Part shown: one piece after another, positions 61,429-64,000 of the stretch
Layout: each line of letters starts with the position of its first letter
Numbering within the stretch: the stretch's first letter is position 1
Assembly: GCF_050571805.1 (NCBI RefSeq)
Contig: NZ_CP192219.1
Origin: Halodesulfovibrio aestuarii
GTDB taxonomy: Bacteria > Desulfobacterota > Desulfovibrionia > Desulfovibrionales > Desulfovibrionaceae
Reading direction: 5' to 3' (one strand)
Length of the DNA stretch: 64,000 nucleotides
Program-made: the position numbers and the translations under genes
Notes under the pieces: model-generated
Told to the model about the DNA's origin: nothing
Databases searched by the model: none
What the model saw: the letters and a program-made list of their open reading frames with translations, nothing else

Positions 61429-61488
61429 AAAAAAGTAATAAAAAAGGTGAGTGGGATATGTACCACTCACCTTTTTTATTACTTTTTT
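61429..61488. terminator. Long bidirectional terminator (perfect 26-bp stem) after rbr
   Basis: 61429-61454 and 61463-61488 pair perfectly around an 8-base loop; the core is GGTGAGTGG/CCACTCACC with A/T runs. The right arm overlaps the stop codon of the convergent WaaP-like gene (61479-61481). Confidence 0.93.
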
Positions 61489-62330
61489 GAACCGCCTGTT
61501 GCGATTCGGTCTTCAACAGCTTTCAGCAGCTCTTTTTTAAGATCCGGACGTTGCCGGACTGTTAAATATGCTTCAATAAAAATTTCTGATTCCTCTATGT
61601 TGGCATCATAATGCCTACAAAAGAGACTATGCAACACCGCATGGTTCGTGCGCTTTGTCGTTAAGAAACGCCATGGGTAGAAGCTGTCAAAGTCAAAAAA
61701 ATGCAGGTCATATGTGTTGCCGTTTGGACGGACAGAAATATTTTTGTCAGTATCTTCTGTGTAGATTCCAAGATTATGCAATTCTGCCATTTTTTTCCCG
61801 AATAGGATAAAAAATGCATTACGTTGTTCTTGTGTGAAGTCATGAAGCATTTCACGGAAGTCATAGAAGTAGATATCTGTTTCTTTAAGTTTGCGCGTAA
61901 AGAGAACAGATTCTGTACCCGGATGAAACCTGTCGCCGGACAATAGCGCTAACGGTTCTGTTGTTGGGATGTTGTTTTGCATCAGGTAGCACATTGTGCT
62001 GAAGTTGCGACGGGCTTCAGAAAAAAAGAAGCAATGCAGCAGGGTATGTTTGTAATCGTTTCGGGTGTAGATTTTCGGGAAAATCTCAATACCATCGACA
62101 ACGAATGAAATATCGTGAAGTGCTTCACGCTTTTTATTTTTTGAATGAAATTTTTTTGGGAGTGCTGAAGAGCGAATTTTCGACCATTGAGTCTTAAGTT
62201 CTTCAATAAATGCGTCAGAAATCTGTGGCGCAACACGCCAGACGTTCGTGTCGTCTGCAATTGCTCTTCCGTTGAAAAGCGCATTTATATTTTTGAGCGT
62301 TGTGGCTAATGGAGAGTCTGGTCTACTCAT
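61479..62330 (-). CDS. Lipopolysaccharide (Kdo/WaaP)-type kinase-like protein
   Basis: The 283-residue protein resembles Kdo/WaaP-like kinases of the RIO/protein-kinase fold. The likely catalytic loop is TEDTDKNISV (in place of HxDxxxxN: Asp and Asn are kept, the His is Thr), followed by FFDFDSFYPW as the metal-binding DFD. SVLFTRKLKETDIYFYDF and ELHNLGIYTED fit the family too. The substrate could be a sugar phosphate of lipopolysaccharide core, but it is not next to LPS genes. AGGTGA lies 7 bases before the ATG. Family moderately sure; activity inferred. Confidence 0.72.
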   Translation of the reverse strand: MSRPDSPLATTLKNINALFNGRAIADDTNVWRVAPQISDAFIEELKTQWSKIRSSALPKKFHSKNKKREALHDISFVVDGIEIFPKIYTRNDYKHTLLHCFFFSEARRNFSTMCYLMQNNIPTTEPLALLSGDRFHPGTESVLFTRKLKETDIYFYDFREMLHDFTQEQRNAFFILFGKKMAELHNLGIYTEDTDKNISVRPNGNTYDLHFFDFDSFYPWRFLTTKRTNHAVLHSLFCRHYDANIEESEIFIEAYLTVRQRPDLKKELLKAVEDRIATGGSKK

Positions 62331-62450
62331 GTGTGTTCACCTGTTATGTCTGTAATCTATAATGGTTGTGGGGTCATACCACAAACAAGTATGAAAGGGT
62401 AGGTTGGCTTTTGTTGATAAAAAACAAGATGTTATTGTGTTTTTGTAAAG

Positions 62451-62783
62451 TTAGCGTATAGGCGGTGTTGTGACGTTGATTAGTATTATGCCTATAACCA
62501 TGAGCAGAATTGGTGGAATGATGCGCGGGCTAAGATGCACGTGGAAAAATATGCGATCTACAATGAAGCTGCCTACAATGCCGCCTACCCCCCACAGTGC
62601 GTATGCAACTGACAGGTGAAAATATGAAAGGGCAGGTTTGAGCATTAAAAATGCGCAGATTACAAGGACAATAGAAAGAATTCCCCAGCGTTTTAAAGAG
62701 AATCCCCGAGAGCGTTTGATGGCCCAGTTAGCTGCAATGTCTAAAACAACTGAGCTGAGAATCCAGAATAGAGCATTAGTCAT
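62451..62783 (-). CDS. mdtI: Small multidrug-resistance-type transporter subunit, MdtI-like
   Basis: This 110-residue SMR protein has four hydrophobic helices and the family segment LSVAYALWGVGGIVGSFI, plus SSVVLDIAANWAIKRSRGF at the N-terminus. It overlaps the end of the mdtJ-like gene by 8 bases and should form a heterodimer with it, which in Escherichia coli exports spermidine. GAGG is about 7 bases before the ATG. The key acidic residue of the first helix is present as Asp in VVLDIAANW. Confidence 0.85.
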   Translation of the reverse strand: MTNALFWILSSVVLDIAANWAIKRSRGFSLKRWGILSIVLVICAFLMLKPALSYFHLSVAYALWGVGGIVGSFIVDRIFFHVHLSPRIIPPILLMVIGIILINVTTPPIR

Positions 62784-63114
62784 TAGAGTGCCTCACTACT
62801 TGATGCAGCCATATAAGGCCTGTAAGCACACAGCCAATGCCGATAAGTTTGAGAGGTGGCATTGGCTCATTGAACAACAAAAAACTTGTCATTGCCACTA
62901 ACGCCAGTCCGACACCTTCCCAGCATGTGTACGCAATCCCCAGAGGGATACGCAGTACCGCTTTTGATAAGAGGAAATAGGACAGAGCGATAAAGGTGCT
63001 GGTGGCCAATAGGCCGGCTTGCCCGTAGTGAACATCATCAAATGCTTTAAGTGATGTTGTTCCAGCCGTTTCACTGAGAATTGCTGCCAATAAGAATAGC
63101 CAGTATCGAAGCAT
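62776..63114 (-). CDS. mdtJ: Small multidrug-resistance-type transporter subunit, MdtJ-like
   Basis: This 112-residue SMR protein has AAILSETAGTTSLKAF with the conserved Glu, and LSKAVLRIPLGIAYTCWEGVG, as in MdtJ. It has four helices. The frame is open from 63174, but the ATG at 63114-63112 has GGAGG 5 bases upstream. It lies before the mdtI-like gene on the same strand with an 8-base overlap, the usual order of mdtJI. Substrate (spermidine or other cations) is inferred. Confidence 0.85.
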   Translation of the reverse strand: MLRYWLFLLAAILSETAGTTSLKAFDDVHYGQAGLLATSTFIALSYFLLSKAVLRIPLGIAYTCWEGVGLALVAMTSFLLFNEPMPPLKLIGIGCVLTGLIWLHQVVRHSND

Positions 63115-63296
63115 AATTCCTCCTGACGTTTGTGTCTGTGCAGGAATAGCCTTTTTTTTGGGATGATAGTTCATTGAGATAATCCAGAACGATGAGATAT
63201 GAGATGTAGAGGGAGCCGAGGCGTCAACGAGGTATGAAATATCTGTAGGAAGCGACTATTATCCGATGCTTGGCAAAGGTAAATGAAAATAATGCA

Positions 63297-63330
63297 TAAA
63301 AAAGCGCCCTATAAGGTAGAGCGCTTTTTG
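63297..63330 (-). terminator. Terminator of the bifunctional-nuclease-family gene
   Basis: AAAAAAGCGC pairs with GCGCTTTTT around a loop with CTA/TAG-type extra pairs; a T run follows on the minus strand, immediately after the stop at 63331. Confidence 0.85.
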
Positions 63331-63915
63331 CTACATTCTATATTTGGTGTCCGGCTGCATTTTTTTTAGCAGGTCAGTAAGAGACTCGTCATCTCTTTTA
63401 GGGTCAGTAACTTGTGCGACACGCCTTGAGTCTTCCAGCGTCTTTTGACTGTCCTGTGCGGAACGCATCATTTGCGCTGCACCGTCTGTTGCTGGATCGT
63501 GTGGCTGCGGGGAATGTCCGGTTGCCGTGTCAGTTGTTTCCAAAACTGTTCTAGACACAAGAATTGGTATTCCTGCGCGCAGGGCAAGTGCCACGGCATC
63601 AGATGGTCTACAGTCTATCCGACTGCGCCTGCCGCCCATATCAACATCTAATTCAGCAAAGTATGTTCCGTTTTCAACGCGAACTATGTCTACCCCAAGT
63701 AGCTGAGCACCTAGTTCCTCTATGCTGTGGAGCATAAGGTCATGTGTCAGGGGGCGTGGAACTTCCACTTGATTCAGGAAGATGGAAATGGCCATTGCCT
63801 CCATTGCACCTATCCAGATATTCAGCATTCTCTCGCCTGCTAGATCTTTCAGAATAAGTATCGGGGCTCGGGTTTTTTTATCAAGCGAAAGTCCGGCGAC
63901 TTCCATTCTTACCAT
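63331..63915 (-). CDS. Bifunctional-nuclease (DUF151) family protein
   Basis: The 194-residue protein has the BFN domain (about 1-135): MEVAGLSLDKKTRAPILILKD-type start, LNIWIGAMEAMAISIFL, RPLTHDLMLHSIEELGA and the RPSDAVALALRAGIPI motif. The last 60 residues are charged and apparently disordered. Family members have been given nuclease activity in plants, but the bacterial role is not known. AGGAG is 4 bases before the ATG. Its ATG overlaps the stop of the upstream miaB-like gene, so the two are coupled. Confidence 0.87.
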   Translation of the reverse strand: MVRMEVAGLSLDKKTRAPILILKDLAGERMLNIWIGAMEAMAISIFLNQVEVPRPLTHDLMLHSIEELGAQLLGVDIVRVENGTYFAELDVDMGGRRSRIDCRPSDAVALALRAGIPILVSRTVLETTDTATGHSPQPHDPATDGAAQMMRSAQDSQKTLEDSRRVAQVTDPKRDDESLTDLLKKMQPDTKYRM

Positions 63916-64000
63916 GTGTCTCCTGCCTTTTCAGCAATGAGAGAGTGTCTGGTGGCTTTGACGACAGTTACAGGAAGAACTTTTCCTGTAACGTCTTCGC
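63909..64000 (-). CDS. miaB: MiaB-like methylthiotransferase, C-terminal end (truncated by window edge)
   Basis: Only the last 30 codons are present. They read DVTGKVLPVTVVKATRHSLIA and end GDTW-stop, which resembles the end of a TRAM domain as in tRNA methylthiotransferase MiaB (G..V.V.V..A..HSL). The stop TAA (63911-63909) overlaps the ATG of the BFN gene. The family call rests on this short tail and the usual miaB-BFN pairing, so it is moderate. Confidence 0.6.
   Translation of the reverse strand, partial: EDVTGKVLPVTVVKATRHSLIAEKAGDTW

Overview
The window looks like a chromosomal segment of a sulfate-reducing deltaproteobacterium of the Desulfovibrionaceae, probably a marine, moderate-GC member of the Halodesulfovibrio type. 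The lineage call is an inference. It rests on the heterodisulfide-reductase/flavin-oxidoreductase operon in the order hdrCBA-flxDCBA, an oxygen-defence rubrerythrin, and a cheB-HEAT-cheR-parA-cheW-cheY-cheA cluster, together with many other anaerobe-type genes. No tRNA, rRNA, insertion sequence, prophage or CRISPR array was found, and nearly all of the sequence is core-genome-like.

Layout. 1-3.4 kb: 3' part of trmFO and glycogen/maltodextrin phosphorylase, both on the minus strand. 3.6-5.4 kb: dut and argD. 6.0-10.0 kb: a complete polar amino-acid ABC transporter (ATPase, binding protein, two permeases) followed by prmA. 10.1-13.4 kb: a dsbD-like thiol reductase and an M24 peptidase on the minus strand. 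13.6-16.2 kb: a CoA-binding protein, a cysteine-cluster protein, a J-domain protein and a YdjM-like membrane protein. 16.2-17.1 kb: a long gene-free region with a candidate structured RNA and a perfect 20-bp palindrome. 17.1-23.9 kb: hdrCBA-flxDCBA, an electron-bifurcating NAD(P)H/ferredoxin/disulfide complex. 24.2-27.4 kb: gap, fba and surE on the minus strand. 27.8-33.1 kb: a YhaM-like exoribonuclease, tmk, an HDAC-like deacetylase with an added zinc ribbon, a TPR protein and a LUD protein. 33.4-35.7 kb: a very structured leader followed by a fused SucC-SucD-type acyl-CoA synthetase. 35.9-39.1 kb: a SWIM-SNF2 helicase. 39.3-43.1 kb: a solute-binding lipoprotein and a Rel/SpoT enzyme. 43.5-52.7 kb: the chemosensory cluster. 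52.8-58.1 kb: yigZ, pgl, a two-TM protein, two tandem small paralogues, darP, a pseudo-receiver/TPR protein and a zinc-finger protein. 58.3-64 kb: an exported adenosine-deaminase-like pseudoenzyme, a PHP phosphatase, rubrerythrin, a Kdo/WaaP-like kinase, the mdtJI pair, a bifunctional-nuclease-family protein and the 3' end of a miaB-like gene.

How the parts fit. Energy metabolism is represented by Hdr-Flx, gap/fba, glgP, pgl and the fused acyl-CoA synthetase, which together suggest glycogen and sugar-phosphate turnover linked to redox balancing. The chemosensory cluster carries its own ParA and HEAT-repeat proteins and a CheA with two intact HPt domains plus one degenerate HPt domain. Convergent gene pairs are separated by long, nearly perfect palindromic terminators that sometimes overlap the stop codons.

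Best candidates for something undescribed: (1) a P1-closed, multi-branch leader RNA with GNRA tetraloops before the fused acyl-CoA synthetase (33.39-33.62 kb); (2) a multi-hairpin RNA with a UUCG loop and a 22-bp terminator-like stem at 16.36-16.53 kb; (3) an exported adenosine-deaminase homologue that has lost its metal ligands; (4) two tandem small paralogous proteins next to darP, whose own Shine-Dalgarno sequence lies inside a hairpin.
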